Below, piece after piece: positions 10,022 to 18,452 of a stretch of DNA of 64,000 bases. The number at the start of each line of letters is the position of its first letter. The stretch's first letter is position 1. This DNA is from Qipengyuania soli (GTDB lineage Bacteria; Pseudomonadota; Alphaproteobacteria; Sphingomonadales; Sphingomonadaceae), in the NCBI RefSeq assembly GCF_015529805.1, contig NZ_CP064654.1:1302001-1366000 (forward strand), in the 5' to 3' direction. The translations under genes and the position numbers were made by a program. The notes under the pieces were generated by a model. The model searched no databases. It was not told the DNA's origin and saw nothing but the letters and a program-made list of their open reading frames with translations.

Positions 10022-11325
10022 GCCGGCGTGGCCCCCCGCTTCACGACGAACCATGCGGGGACGGTGCAAAGCGCAATAGCTGCCGTTACCAGCAAGAGCG
10101 TCTCGCCCGAGGAAGCGATCAGCAATATCGAGAAAGCAGTCGCGAGCACTGCCGTGACTATCGCAGTGGCGCGGATCGTGCGCGATGCTCCCTTGGTGAA
10201 ACGGACCAGTGCGATCGCGGCGTAAACGTAGGTCACTAGAGTGAAGACGACGACCGCGTTGATGAGCGTTTCGAACTGCTCGGCCAACGACGGAGCAGCG
10301 GTAGCAAAGACAGCGATGGTCATCACAACGGCCATGACCACCAGTGCCCGAACCGGGATGCCCCTCGCATCCGGCTTTGCCAGCCAGCGCGGGAGAAAGC
10401 CTGCCGAAGCGGACCACAGCGTGGTCTCGCCCGTCACGAAGATCCACCCGCCGCAAGTGCCTGAAGCCTTCATGATCGCGCAGATGGCTACGAGACCCGC
10501 TGCCGCTGCCCCCAGGATACGCTCGACGGCAAGCGCGAAAGGCGCTGACGATGCAGAGAGCTCCGCGGCAGGGACCAGCCCGAAGATCGCGGTCGACGCG
10601 AACATGTAGATTAGCGCTGCCAACCCCACCCCGCCCATCGTCGCCAGCGGTACATTTCGTGCAGGGTTCTCGACCGTGCGTGCGACCATCGCGGCGCACT
10701 CGACACCCACAAATGCCCAGAAAACCGACAGCAGCGAACCGTAGACCGCCGAGCCACCGCTCTCGCCCGACACGTTCCATGATGCGGCAAACAAGTCCGG
10801 ATCAAACCACAGCCAGCCGAGGGTTCCTGCGGCCAGCAGCGGGATGAGACCGATGCCGAGCGTCAGGATATGCATCTTGCCGATCGCTCGCGGCCCCATG
10901 ATCGATACCAGCGTGAGCAGCCAGATGACCGCCGAAGTCGTCACCGCCGTCCAAGTCGGGCTGGCGATGACCGGGAAGAAGACGCTGAGGTATCCCGTCA
11001 CCGCGAGCGCGATGGCAATGTTGGCGAGCCAGCAACCAATCCAGTAGAGGATCGTGCTCTGGAAACCCCAGTACGGCCCCATGCCCGCACGGATCATGTC
11101 GGCCAGGCCATCCTCGCTCGGGCGAACGACCATGATGAGGGCAAATACCCCGCCCAGCACCAGCGCCCCCAGGGCAGCGATGATCCAGCCGAACAGGCTG
11201 ATGCTGCCGATGGCGCCAAGTGTCGCCGGTAACAGGTAGATGCCCGACCCTATCAGGTTGCCCGCCACCAACAATGTGGCGAGGCCGAGTCCCATGCGGC
11301 GTGAAACCGTGACGTCCCCGCTCAA
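10018..11325 (-). CDS. APC-family amino acid/polyamine permease
   Basis: A 435-residue integral membrane protein with about 12 hydrophobic segments. The first helix carries the APC glycine signature VAGNLIGSGIYLLP (about residues 20-33), matching the substrate-backbone-binding G-S/A-G of AdiC-like antiporters, and GIPVRALVVMA lies in the middle. The family exchanges or imports amino acids and amines; AdiC/PotE-like members are the closest in style, but the substrate is not readable. The first codon is TTG, and a start at ATG 11295 (MGLGLATLL) is a reasonable alternative. It is separated from the downstream cyclophilin only by overlapping stops. Confidence 0.83.
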   Translation of the reverse strand: MSGDVTVSRRMGLGLATLLVAGNLIGSGIYLLPATLGAIGSISLFGWIIAALGALVLGGVFALIMVVRPSEDGLADMIRAGMGPYWGFQSTILYWIGCWLANIAIALAVTGYLSVFFPVIASPTWTAVTTSAVIWLLTLVSIMGPRAIGKMHILTLGIGLIPLLAAGTLGWLWFDPDLFAASWNVSGESGGSAVYGSLLSVFWAFVGVECAAMVARTVENPARNVPLATMGGVGLAALIYMFASTAIFGLVPAAELSASSAPFALAVERILGAAAAGLVAICAIMKASGTCGGWIFVTGETTLWSASAGFLPRWLAKPDARGIPVRALVVMAVVMTIAVFATAAPSLAEQFETLINAVVVFTLVTYVYAAIALVRFTKGASRTIRATAIVTAVLATAFSILLIASSGETLLLVTAAIALCTVPAWFVVKRGATPA

Positions 11326-11403
11326 ACGCTTGGCCGATCTGTCATGGTAATCCTCCCCCGTCGCGGACGATGCGTCAGGGCGTCCGTCATGCCAAGCGAA
11401 AAG

Positions 11404-12270
11404 CTAACATTCCTCGGCGGTATTCTTCGGGATCGGACCCTTCGGAACGCGGAGTTCGCTGAGGTAGAACGGATCGGACCTGAGCTTGTGGTTCGTACCG
11501 TATGCGTCCGCCAACGCAGCATAGAGCTGCGGATCGTAGGCCGCGAGGTCCTCGTGCCCAAGGATGCGACGCCCGTCGAATGCCTGAAGCTTGTTCGAAT
11601 CGAACCAGAACTGGGTTCCCTCGGCCCAGTATTCCTGCAGCGTCGTCGTGGTGTATTCGTTGAGCCAAAGGCCGGACTTGAGGGCATTGGCGTAGGCTGC
11701 TTCCACTCGGGCGTAGAGGGCCGGATCAACCGCCTCGATCGCGAAGAGGACGTTGTGCCCCATCTCGTGGACGAAGATCGTTTCGCCGTAGTAGCGGCTG
11801 ACCGGGAGGCCGAGCACGTCCTCTTCCGATCCGACCGTCCGCTCGCCGCCGATACCGCGCGCACGGTTGTCCCAGTACTGGCGGTCGCTCAGCGCGCCGA
11901 TGCGGGCATCGTAGTGCTTCAGCTCGCAGCGTGTCAGCCTGGGATCATCCTTGGCAGGTTTCTTCCACGCCGCGTTCTCGGGCAGGTCGAGGAGCGCCTC
12001 GTCCACCGCGATAATGGCGACGCGATAGTCGTTCCTCGCAAGCCATTTCGCCAGTTCGGGCCGGTGCGAAAACATCGATCTCACCATGTCGCGCGCGGCC
12101 AGTAGCGCCTCGTCGCGCACCTTTGCCGAAGAACGAATGGGAATGCCGCGCGCGGTAACCTCCTTGGCATAGAAGGCTGGCACTGCGTCCGCCGTGGCGG
12201 GGCGACCTACCTGCGCCGAGCACCCTGCGGCCAGCACGGCAAGAGCAAGGAGGGGCAAGCGGGTTTTCAT
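11404..12270 (-). CDS. Putative zinc-metallopeptidase lipoprotein (HExxH)
   Basis: A 288-residue lipoprotein. It begins MKTRLPLLALAVLAAGC with the lipobox LAAGC and the lipidated Cys at residue 17; ATG 12270 is used rather than GTG 12276. A zinc-binding motif HEMGHN sits at residues 168-173, and about 45 residues later EYWAEGTQFWF provides the probable Glu third ligand, making this a gluzincin-like fold. I do not recognise a characterised family member, so the substrate is unknown, and a non-peptidase zincin-like binding role is possible. The gene stands alone on the minus strand, divergent from the cupin gene by about 90 bases; its promoter must lie in that space. Confidence 0.7.
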   Translation of the reverse strand: MKTRLPLLALAVLAAGCSAQVGRPATADAVPAFYAKEVTARGIPIRSSAKVRDEALLAARDMVRSMFSHRPELAKWLARNDYRVAIIAVDEALLDLPENAAWKKPAKDDPRLTRCELKHYDARIGALSDRQYWDNRARGIGGERTVGSEEDVLGLPVSRYYGETIFVHEMGHNVLFAIEAVDPALYARVEAAYANALKSGLWLNEYTTTTLQEYWAEGTQFWFDSNKLQAFDGRRILGHEDLAAYDPQLYAALADAYGTNHKLRSDPFYLSELRVPKGPIPKNTAEEC

Positions 12271-12362
12271 CGGCACGACCCGTAATGGGCCCGGCCATGC
12301 GCAGCAAACACTTGTTCGCGCGCGCTTTTGCCGAAACCGCGATTTTGTGTTCTGATGCCGCC

Positions 12363-12887
12363 ATGGAACAGCCGCTCGAAAGCATCATTCGCCGCTTCGC
12401 CGATGCCGTCGCTTCGCCCGATCCGCAGGCCAGCGCCGAGCGCGTCATGGCAGAGATCGTACGCGACCCTGCAGTCGTCGCGGCAGCAGCCCGAAGGTCC
12501 GATTGCCGCGAACTTCGCGACCTGGTGATCCACAAGGACGAGCGACTGACGGTCCTTGCCGGGGCAATCCCGGCGGGGTTCTCGACTTCTCCGCACAATC
12601 ACAGCCTGTGGTCGGTGGTTGGCGTGGCGGCAGGCAGGGAAGACAATACCTTCTTCGAGAGGGACGAGGAGACGGGTCTCAGGAAGGTTCGCGAAGTTTC
12701 GGTCGTGGCGCCGGGCGTCCTCGCCAACACCGTCGATGCCATCCACGCGATCGCCAACCCGCTCGACGAACCGCTGGTGGCGATTCACGTCTATGGCGGG
12801 AACCTGCTCGAGGTGGACCGCAGTTCCTGGGACCCGCAAACGCTGGAGGAAATCCCGTTCCAGTGGGACAGGATGACCGACGGCTAG
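12363..12887 (+). CDS. Cysteine dioxygenase-like cupin (thiol dioxygenase family)
   Basis: A 174-residue cupin resembling bacterial cysteine/3-mercaptopropionate dioxygenases (CDO_I/COG5553). Metal ligands are suggested by SPHNHSLWSVVGV (His78, His80) and by His128 in the DAIHAI segment, giving the three-His iron site of this family in place of the 2-His-1-carboxylate of many oxygenases. The start at 12363 was chosen because upstream in-frame sequence is not family-like. These enzymes add O2 to a thiol to make a sulphinic acid; which thiol (cysteine, mercaptopropionate or another) cannot be told. The 3' end overlaps the convergent M20 peptidase gene by 4 bases. Confidence 0.75.
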   Translation: MEQPLESIIRRFADAVASPDPQASAERVMAEIVRDPAVVAAAARRSDCRELRDLVIHKDERLTVLAGAIPAGFSTSPHNHSLWSVVGVAAGREDNTFFERDEETGLRKVREVSVVAPGVLANTVDAIHAIANPLDEPLVAIHVYGGNLLEVDRSSWDPQTLEEIPFQWDRMTDG

Positions 12888-14200
12888 TCCTCGGGACGAC
12901 AATAGACGTCTTCGGCCAGCCTGCTCATCATGATTGCCGCACGCTGCGCCTGGCGGGTGAAGGTCGTCAGGTCGACGGTCTCGCCCGGCGCGTGGCTGCC
13001 CGAACCGGAGGGCCCGAAGCCAATCAGCCCGTCGACATGGGACGCGACGAAGTTGACGTCCCCTGCCCCGCGCTTGGCCGGCGGCAGGATCGGCATTTCG
13101 GGCAATCCCATGTCGGCATTGATTGCGTTCAGCCGGTCGAGGAGAGCGCGGTTGCCATCGGTCGGGCCCATCGGCGGATAGCGGAAATCGAACTCGATCG
13201 TGGCGCCCGTACCGGGAAGATGATCGGCCACGATCGCCTGCATCTTCGCAACCACGCGGTCGGTCTGTTCGGGTGTCAGCGTGCGCAGATCGCCATTGGC
13301 AACGGCAACCGGGGCAATGATGTTCGACTTCCCGTTCGCCCGGGCAGCGGAATTGTTGTCGGTCACCGAAGCGCGCGCACCGCCCGCTATCAGCCCGACG
13401 TTGTAGGTCAGGTCCTCCTCGCGCAATTCGCGACGGAAGGTGTCGAGGATGCGCGCCAGTTCGTAGATCGCACCGAAACCTGCACCGTCCGTGAAGATCT
13501 GGCTGGAATGTCCTTCCTTGCCCGTCGCGGTGACCGTCCAGCTGTTCGAAGAGCGGCGGGCGATCGAACCCATGTCGACGCCGTCCTCGATGTTGAGGCT
13601 CTCGAAATCGAGTGCGACGTCGGCCTCCTTTGCTGCCGCCACGAGGTCCGCCCGCGCCGTCGCAATGGGGTTGCCGGCGCTCTCTTCGTCACCGGTCATG
13701 GCGACCACGATATTGGCATCGTCGAGGGTGCCCGCCGCCTTCATCGCACGCAGCGCCGCGAGGATGACGACGATACCGCCCTTGTCGTCCTCGACCCCGG
13801 GGCCGGTGAGGATATTGCCCTCACGCGTTACCGACTGAAACGGCGAGTCCTGCTCGAACACGGTGTCGAGATGCGCGATCAGCAGCATCCGTGTCGTGCC
13901 CGCCTTGCCCTTGTGCCGTGCGAAAAGGTGCCCTGCCCGACCTGCTGCCGACTGGTCGATCCATTCGGTGGTGAAGCCCAACGCCTCGAATTCGGGTGCA
14001 ACCATTTCGGCGACCTGCCTCACGCCATCGAAGTTGAGCGTGCCGCTGTTGACCGAGGCAATCCGGGTCAGGAACTCGGCGTCACGCTCGAACCCGCCCT
14101 CGACGGTGGTCATCATGACCTGCTCGGGCGCGGAAAGTTCTGCTGCAGCGGGAGAGGCGATGCCGGCAAGAAGGGCCAGCGCGGGTATGGGAAAACGCAT
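12884..14200 (-). CDS. Exported M20-family metallopeptidase (glutamate carboxypeptidase-like)
   Basis: A 438-residue protein with a signal peptide (MRFPIPALALLAGIASPAAA). It has the M20 two-zinc catalytic core: LIAHLDTVFE (His and catalytic Asp) near residues 108-117, GPGVEDDKGG (bridging Asp) near 133-142, and TGDEESAGNP (Glu base and Glu ligand) near 168-178. A dimerisation lid domain around 215-330 includes KEGHSSQIF. A terminal His is in GSGSHAPGE. The architecture matches carboxypeptidase G2-type enzymes, which release C-terminal glutamate or hydrolyse dipeptides; export points to periplasmic peptide scavenging. The gene overlaps the convergent cupin by 4 bases. Confidence 0.86.
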   Translation of the reverse strand: MRFPIPALALLAGIASPAAAELSAPEQVMMTTVEGGFERDAEFLTRIASVNSGTLNFDGVRQVAEMVAPEFEALGFTTEWIDQSAAGRAGHLFARHKGKAGTTRMLLIAHLDTVFEQDSPFQSVTREGNILTGPGVEDDKGGIVVILAALRAMKAAGTLDDANIVVAMTGDEESAGNPIATARADLVAAAKEADVALDFESLNIEDGVDMGSIARRSSNSWTVTATGKEGHSSQIFTDGAGFGAIYELARILDTFRRELREEDLTYNVGLIAGGARASVTDNNSAARANGKSNIIAPVAVANGDLRTLTPEQTDRVVAKMQAIVADHLPGTGATIEFDFRYPPMGPTDGNRALLDRLNAINADMGLPEMPILPPAKRGAGDVNFVASHVDGLIGFGPSGSGSHAPGETVDLTTFTRQAQRAAIMMSRLAEDVYCRPED

Positions 14201-14248
14201 GGCAGGAGTTGGCCGCGAACCTCCCAGCGAGTCAATGCGATTGGCACG

Positions 14249-15019
14249 TCACCCCGGGTAATCTGCCTCGATCTCGTCAGCCAGCCGGTCGGCTTCGGCG
14301 CTGAGTTGCTTCGTCAGGAAAACCTGCCGGTTGGCATAGAACCAGTAATTCTCGATCGCTGCGCGCAATGCGGGTCGTTGCCGCACGACTTGCGCGACCT
14401 TCTCGAAACTGGAGCCATCCACCGCCGAAATGCCCTCTGCCTGCATCGCATCGAGCATCCGCAAACGGTTCTCCGCAAGCGACTGTTCGAACGTCAGCAG
14501 TTGGTCGACCAGGGCATAATATTTCTGGATCTCGCTCAGCCGCTCCTGGTCCTGGACGACGTTGACGCCGTCATTGTTGATCAGCGCCTCGTAGGCAAAG
14601 CGGTTGCCGTCGTAGAAGCTGAGGATGAAGGCCTCGATGCCTACGCGGTATTCAGACTTCGGGTCGAACGGGGCGACCTGCTCGACCTGAATCGAAAAGC
14701 GCGAGGACGGAAATTCCTTCGGCGGGTTCCAGTCGCCTGCGAGCCTCAGGAGGTGATCGAGCGAAGCCATCCGTGACGAGGCGGTGCGGACATTCTCGTC
14801 CATCTCCTCGACATCGTCACGCAAATCGCGGGCGACGTTACGCATGAGGGTCTTCTCGTGCGCGCGGGAGACCCTGTCCTCGTTCCACTGGGTGAGCTGG
14901 AAGCCCATGAACACGCCGACGACCACGAGCACGAACTCGATGGCCGCAGCGGTCCAGTCCTGCGCACGAAGATGACGCGCCAGGCGCTGTAGGAACAGCG
15001 CTGGCGACTTGCGGGTCAA
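14249..15019 (-). CDS. Single-pass membrane protein of unknown function (DUF6090-like) behind sdhA
   Basis: A 256-residue protein whose TTG start overlaps the sdhA stop by 4 bases (TTGA), which suggests translational coupling. One transmembrane helix is clear at about residues 24-44 ([17 protein letters not shown]), followed by QWNEDR; this N-terminal pattern is typical of DUF6090-type proteins. The remaining 200 residues are largely helical and charged, with no enzyme motif I recognise. In many alphaproteobacteria sdhB would follow sdhA at this place. Whether this protein affects the dehydrogenase is unknown. Confidence 0.65.
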   Translation of the reverse strand: MTRKSPALFLQRLARHLRAQDWTAAAIEFVLVVVGVFMGFQLTQWNEDRVSRAHEKTLMRNVARDLRDDVEEMDENVRTASSRMASLDHLLRLAGDWNPPKEFPSSRFSIQVEQVAPFDPKSEYRVGIEAFILSFYDGNRFAYEALINNDGVNVVQDQERLSEIQKYYALVDQLLTFEQSLAENRLRMLDAMQAEGISAVDGSSFEKVAQVVRQRPALRAAIENYWFYANRQVFLTKQLSAEADRLADEIEADYPG

Positions 15020-16857
15020 TACACCCGCTTCTTCGGCTTGATGTACTCGATGTCGTCGGTGAGCGTGTATTCGTGCACCGGACGGTAGTCGATCCTGACG
15101 CCGCCGCCGTTTCCGCCCCAGCCTTCAAACCAGGCGATGGTGTGCTTCATCCAGTTCTTGTCGTCGCGATCCGGGAAGTCCTCGTGCGCGTGGGCGCCGC
15201 GGCTTTCCTTGCGGTTCTCGGCCGACGCCATGGTCACATTGGCCTGCGCCATGAGGTTGTCGAGTTCGAGCGTCTCGATAAGGTCGCTGTTCCAGATCAG
15301 CGAGCGGTCGGTGACGTTGATGTCCTGCATCCGCTTGTTGACCGACTGGAGCGCCTCGACGCCTTCGGACAGCAGCTTGCTGTCGCGGAACACGGCAGCG
15401 TGGCGGGTCATCGCCTTCTGCATCTCGGCGCGCACCTGCGCCGTGGGCGAGCCGCCCGCGGCATGGCGGAAGTGGTCGAGACGGGTCAGCGCGAGATCGG
15501 CGCTGTCGGCCGGAAGCTCGTCATGGCTGGTGCCCGGGGTGATGATTTCCTTGAGGCGGTGGCCGGTCGCGCGGCCGAACACCACGAGGTCGATCAGCGA
15601 GTTCGAGCCGAGGCGGTTCGCGCCATGGACCGACACGCAGGCCGCCTCGCCCACTGCGAACAGGCCGGGGACGGTCTTTTCGGGATCCTTGGGATCGCCC
15701 GCCATCACCTCGCCGTGGAAGTTACAGGGGATGCCGCCCATGTTGTAGTGGACGGTCGGCGTCACCGGCAGCGGCTGGCGCGTCAGGTCGACACCGGCGA
15801 AGATCTTGCCGCTCTCGGTAATGCCCGGGAGGCGTTCGGCGAGAATCTTGGGGTCGATGTGGTCGAGGTGAAGGTAGATGTGGTCCTTTTCAGGGCCCAC
15901 ACCGCGGCCTTCGCGCATTTCCAGCGCCATAGAGCGCGAGACGACGTCGCGCGACGCGAGGTCCTTGGCGCTCGGGGCATAGCGTTCCATGAAACGCTCG
16001 CCTTCGGAGTTGGTGAGGTAGCCGCCCTCGCCGCGCGCGCCTTCGGTGATGAGCACGCCCGCGCCGTAAATGCCGGTCGGGTGGAACTGGACGAACTCCA
16101 TGTCCTGCAGCGGGAGCCCTGCGCGCAGCACCATGCCGCCACCGTCACCGGTGCAGGTGTGCGCCGAAGTCGCGGTGAAGTAGCACCGGCCATAGCCGCC
16201 GGTCGCCAGCACCACCGCCTTCGAACGGAAGCGGTGGATGGTGCCGTCGTCGAGGCACATTGCGATGACGCCGACGCATTCCTTGCCGCCCGGACCGTCC
16301 TTCATGATCAGGTCGAGCGCGAAATACTCGATGAAGAAGTCCGCATCGTACTTCAGGCTCTGCTGGTAGAGCGCGTGGAGCATGGCGTGGCCGGTACGGT
16401 CGGCCGCAGCGCAGGTGCGCTGGACCGGCGGGCCTTCACCCATGTTCTGCATGTGGCCGCCGAACGGACGCTGGTAGATCGTCCCGTCCTCGTTACGGCT
16501 GAACGGCACACCGGCATGCTCGAGCTCGTAGACCGCCTGCGGGGCTTCACGGACCATGTATTCGATCGCGTCCTGGTCACCGAGCCAGTCGGAACCCTTG
16601 ACGGTATCGTACATGTGCCACGACCAGTGGTCGGGCGAGTTGTTGCCGAGCGAGGCAGCGATGCCGCCCTGTGCGGCGACGGTGTGCGAACGGGTCGGGA
16701 AAACCTTGGTGATGCAGGCCGTCTTCAGCCCTGCCTCTGCCGAACCCATGGTGGCACGCAGGCCCGAACCGCCGGCGCCGACAACCACCGTGTCATAGGT
16801 GTGGTCGATGATCGGATAGGCGCGACCGCCGATTTCGAAAGTGTCGTTCCGGGCCAT
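15016..16857 (-). CDS. sdhA: Succinate dehydrogenase flavoprotein subunit
   Basis: A 613-residue SdhA. The FAD-binding motif [11 protein letters not shown] is near residues 25-35, followed by [12 protein letters not shown], whose His carries the covalent [24 protein letters not shown] and [20 protein letters not shown] are further family blocks. SdhA oxidises succinate to fumarate and passes electrons through the SdhB iron-sulphur protein to ubiquinone. The start has GGAGGAG upstream and overlaps the sdhD stop by one base (TGATG). Only C, D and A are present: sdhB is not found anywhere in this window. Confidence 0.97.
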   Translation of the reverse strand: MARNDTFEIGGRAYPIIDHTYDTVVVGAGGSGLRATMGSAEAGLKTACITKVFPTRSHTVAAQGGIAASLGNNSPDHWSWHMYDTVKGSDWLGDQDAIEYMVREAPQAVYELEHAGVPFSRNEDGTIYQRPFGGHMQNMGEGPPVQRTCAAADRTGHAMLHALYQQSLKYDADFFIEYFALDLIMKDGPGGKECVGVIAMCLDDGTIHRFRSKAVVLATGGYGRCYFTATSAHTCTGDGGGMVLRAGLPLQDMEFVQFHPTGIYGAGVLITEGARGEGGYLTNSEGERFMERYAPSAKDLASRDVVSRSMALEMREGRGVGPEKDHIYLHLDHIDPKILAERLPGITESGKIFAGVDLTRQPLPVTPTVHYNMGGIPCNFHGEVMAGDPKDPEKTVPGLFAVGEAACVSVHGANRLGSNSLIDLVVFGRATGHRLKEIITPGTSHDELPADSADLALTRLDHFRHAAGGSPTAQVRAEMQKAMTRHAAVFRDSKLLSEGVEALQSVNKRMQDINVTDRSLIWNSDLIETLELDNLMAQANVTMASAENRKESRGAHAHEDFPDRDDKNWMKHTIAWFEGWGGNGGGVRIDYRPVHEYTLTDDIEYIKPKKRVY

Positions 16858-17243
16858 CAGGCGGCTCCTCCAAGGGCGAGGCGCGCGATGGACACGATGC
16901 CGAAGGCAGCGCCGCCGATGGTTGCAAGGTTGAGAAGGGCAAGCACGCCGAACTTGCTGCCGGCGTCATGGACATAATCCTCGATCAGCACCTGCAGGCC
17001 GAGGCGCGCGTGCCAGAAGACCGAGATCACCAGCAGCGCCAGCGCGGTCGCGGGCAGCGTCTGCGAGGCCCAGCCGCTCACGGTGCCGAACGAATAGTCG
17101 GGCAGCATGGCGAGGCTGACTGCTAGAAAGAGCATCAGCACGAGGTTGCCGATGGCGGTGAAGCGCTGGACCAGCCAGTGATGCGCGCCTTCGTGCGCCG
17201 AGCCCAGCCCGCGTACGCGTCCGATGGAGGTTCCGTTACCCAT
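16857..17243 (-). CDS. sdhD: Succinate dehydrogenase membrane anchor subunit D
   Basis: A 128-residue membrane anchor with three hydrophobic segments (about residues 25-45, 58-78 and 98-122). [16 protein letters not shown] in the second-to-third segment region carries the His and the Asp-Tyr typical of the heme b and ubiquinone site. With SdhC it anchors SdhAB in the inner membrane and forms the quinone pocket. It lies 9 bases after sdhC, and its stop overlaps the sdhA start by one base, so the three genes form one transcript. Confidence 0.9.
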   Translation of the reverse strand: MGNGTSIGRVRGLGSAHEGAHHWLVQRFTAIGNLVLMLFLAVSLAMLPDYSFGTVSGWASQTLPATALALLVISVFWHARLGLQVLIEDYVHDAGSKFGVLALLNLATIGGAAFGIVSIARLALGGAA

Positions 17244-17252
17244 GTTCGCGGC

Positions 17253-17633
17253 TCACTTGAGAAGCACGACCGCCCAGAAGGCGGCGGTGAGGAGGATGCC
17301 GATGGCCGGTGCGAGCATCGACCACATCTTGTTCGTGTCGAGTTCGTAACCGGCACCGATGTCGAGGACGAAGTGGCGAAGGCCCGTCATCATGTGACTG
17401 AAGAATGCCCACGACAGGCCGACCAGCACGATCATGCCGAGCGGTGATCCCATGGCGGCCTGGAAGGTCGCATAGGTTTCCGCCCCGCCGGCCATTGCGC
17501 CGAGCCACCACAGCAGCACGCCGAGGCCGACGAAGGCCATCCCGTCTCCGGTGATGCGGTGAAGGATCGAGGCCGCCATGTGCGGGCCCCATTTCCAGAT
17601 TTGCAGATGCGGTGCGATCGGCCGGTTCGCCAT
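17253..17633 (-). CDS. sdhC: Succinate dehydrogenase cytochrome b556 subunit
   Basis: A 126-residue SdhC. The N-terminal signature RPIAPHLQIWKW is followed by SILHRITGDG (quinone-binding Ser and Arg region, about residues 22-31). SHMMTGLRHFVLDIG near residues 79-93 carries the heme-ligand His of the family's H-x3-G-x-RH block. Three transmembrane helices are visible. It is the first gene of the sdhCDA unit; the promoter lies in the 108 bases shared with the divergent SDR gene. Confidence 0.92.
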   Translation of the reverse strand: MANRPIAPHLQIWKWGPHMAASILHRITGDGMAFVGLGVLLWWLGAMAGGAETYATFQAAMGSPLGMIVLVGLSWAFFSHMMTGLRHFVLDIGAGYELDTNKMWSMLAPAIGILLTAAFWAVVLLK

Positions 17634-17736
17634 ATATCTCGTCCGTTGCGTTGATTTGGTGGCCTTCCCTTAGCGAAGTGCGCGCGCCGTGCAAGGCAGG
17701 CGGCCTCGACAAAGGCTGCAAATTTTCGAATAGCAT

Positions 17737-17753
17737 GATGCATGACATGCATC
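17737..17753. promoter_or_regulatory. Perfect palindrome spanning a start codon
   Basis: GATGCATG (17737-17744), one central A, then CATGCATC (17746-17753) form a perfect 8+8 inverted repeat. It contains the ATG of the SDR gene at 17742. It could be an operator or an RNA hairpin hiding the start of the first gene of the unit that includes the B3 beta-lactamase. No good ribosome-binding site is seen before this ATG. Confidence 0.4.
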
Positions 17754-18452
17754 CTTCTCACCGGCTCCTCGCGCGGCATAGGCGCAGCAGCCAGACAATG
17801 CCTCGAGGCGCGCGGCGCAAAAGTCATCGGACAGGCTACCCGTAGCGATTCGGTGGACACCGTCCCCGCCGACTTTTCGGACCCCGGCGCACCGCAGGAA
17901 TTGTGGGAAGCGGCCCTTGCCCGCGCCGGCGGCGAAATCGATGTGCTGGTGAACAACGCCGGCATGTTCGTCGCCAGCCCGCTCGATGCCTCGGACATCG
18001 AATGGCTCGACGCATGGGAGGACACCATGCGTATCAACCTCACTGCGGCGGCGCAGCTGAGCCGCTTCGCCGTTCGCCACTGGCAGGAACGCGGCGTCGG
18101 TGGACGAATCGTCCATGTCGCCAGCCGCGCCGGGCACCGCGGCGATTCTCCCGCGCACTGGCACTATGCGGCGAGCAAGGGCGGGATGCTGGCGATGCAC
18201 AAGACCATCGCGCGGCAATATGCCGGTGAGGGCATTCTCAGCTTCGCAATCACGCCGGGATTCACCGATACGGCGATGGCCGGCGACTATCTCGCCAGCC
18301 GCGGGGGCGCGGGCCTGCTCGCCGACATCCCGCTCGGCCGTGTGGCGACACCGGAGGAAATCGGCAAGCTCGTCGAATTCTGCGCACTGGATGCCCCGCC
18401 ATCGCTGACAGGCGCGACGCTGGATGCCAATGGAGCAAGCTATGTACGCTAG
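17742..18452 (+). CDS. SDR-family oxidoreductase
   Basis: A 236-residue short-chain dehydrogenase. The cofactor motif TGSSRGIG is at residues 7-14, NNAGM at 71-75, catalytic Ser128 (HVASRAG), and Tyr142 and Lys146 in HYAASKGG. The C-terminus (SLTGATLDANGASYVR) is the usual FabG-like ending. The substrate cannot be read. It is short because the first strand begins directly at MTCILLTG. It is the first gene of a + strand run (SDR, B3 beta-lactamase, prmA, DUF2459) linked by overlaps, and its ATG sits inside a perfect palindrome. Confidence 0.83.
   Translation: MTCILLTGSSRGIGAAARQCLEARGAKVIGQATRSDSVDTVPADFSDPGAPQELWEAALARAGGEIDVLVNNAGMFVASPLDASDIEWLDAWEDTMRINLTAAAQLSRFAVRHWQERGVGGRIVHVASRAGHRGDSPAHWHYAASKGGMLAMHKTIARQYAGEGILSFAITPGFTDTAMAGDYLASRGGAGLLADIPLGRVATPEEIGKLVEFCALDAPPSLTGATLDANGASYVR

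Noticed and set aside
12503..14776. 757-codon open frame opposite the M20 peptidase
   Set aside because: Runs across the cupin gene and antisense to two genes with clear catalytic motifs; low-complexity product.
15073..16977. 634-codon open frame opposite sdhA
   Set aside because: Shadow of sdhA: Arg/Ala/His-rich, no motifs, no ribosome-binding site.
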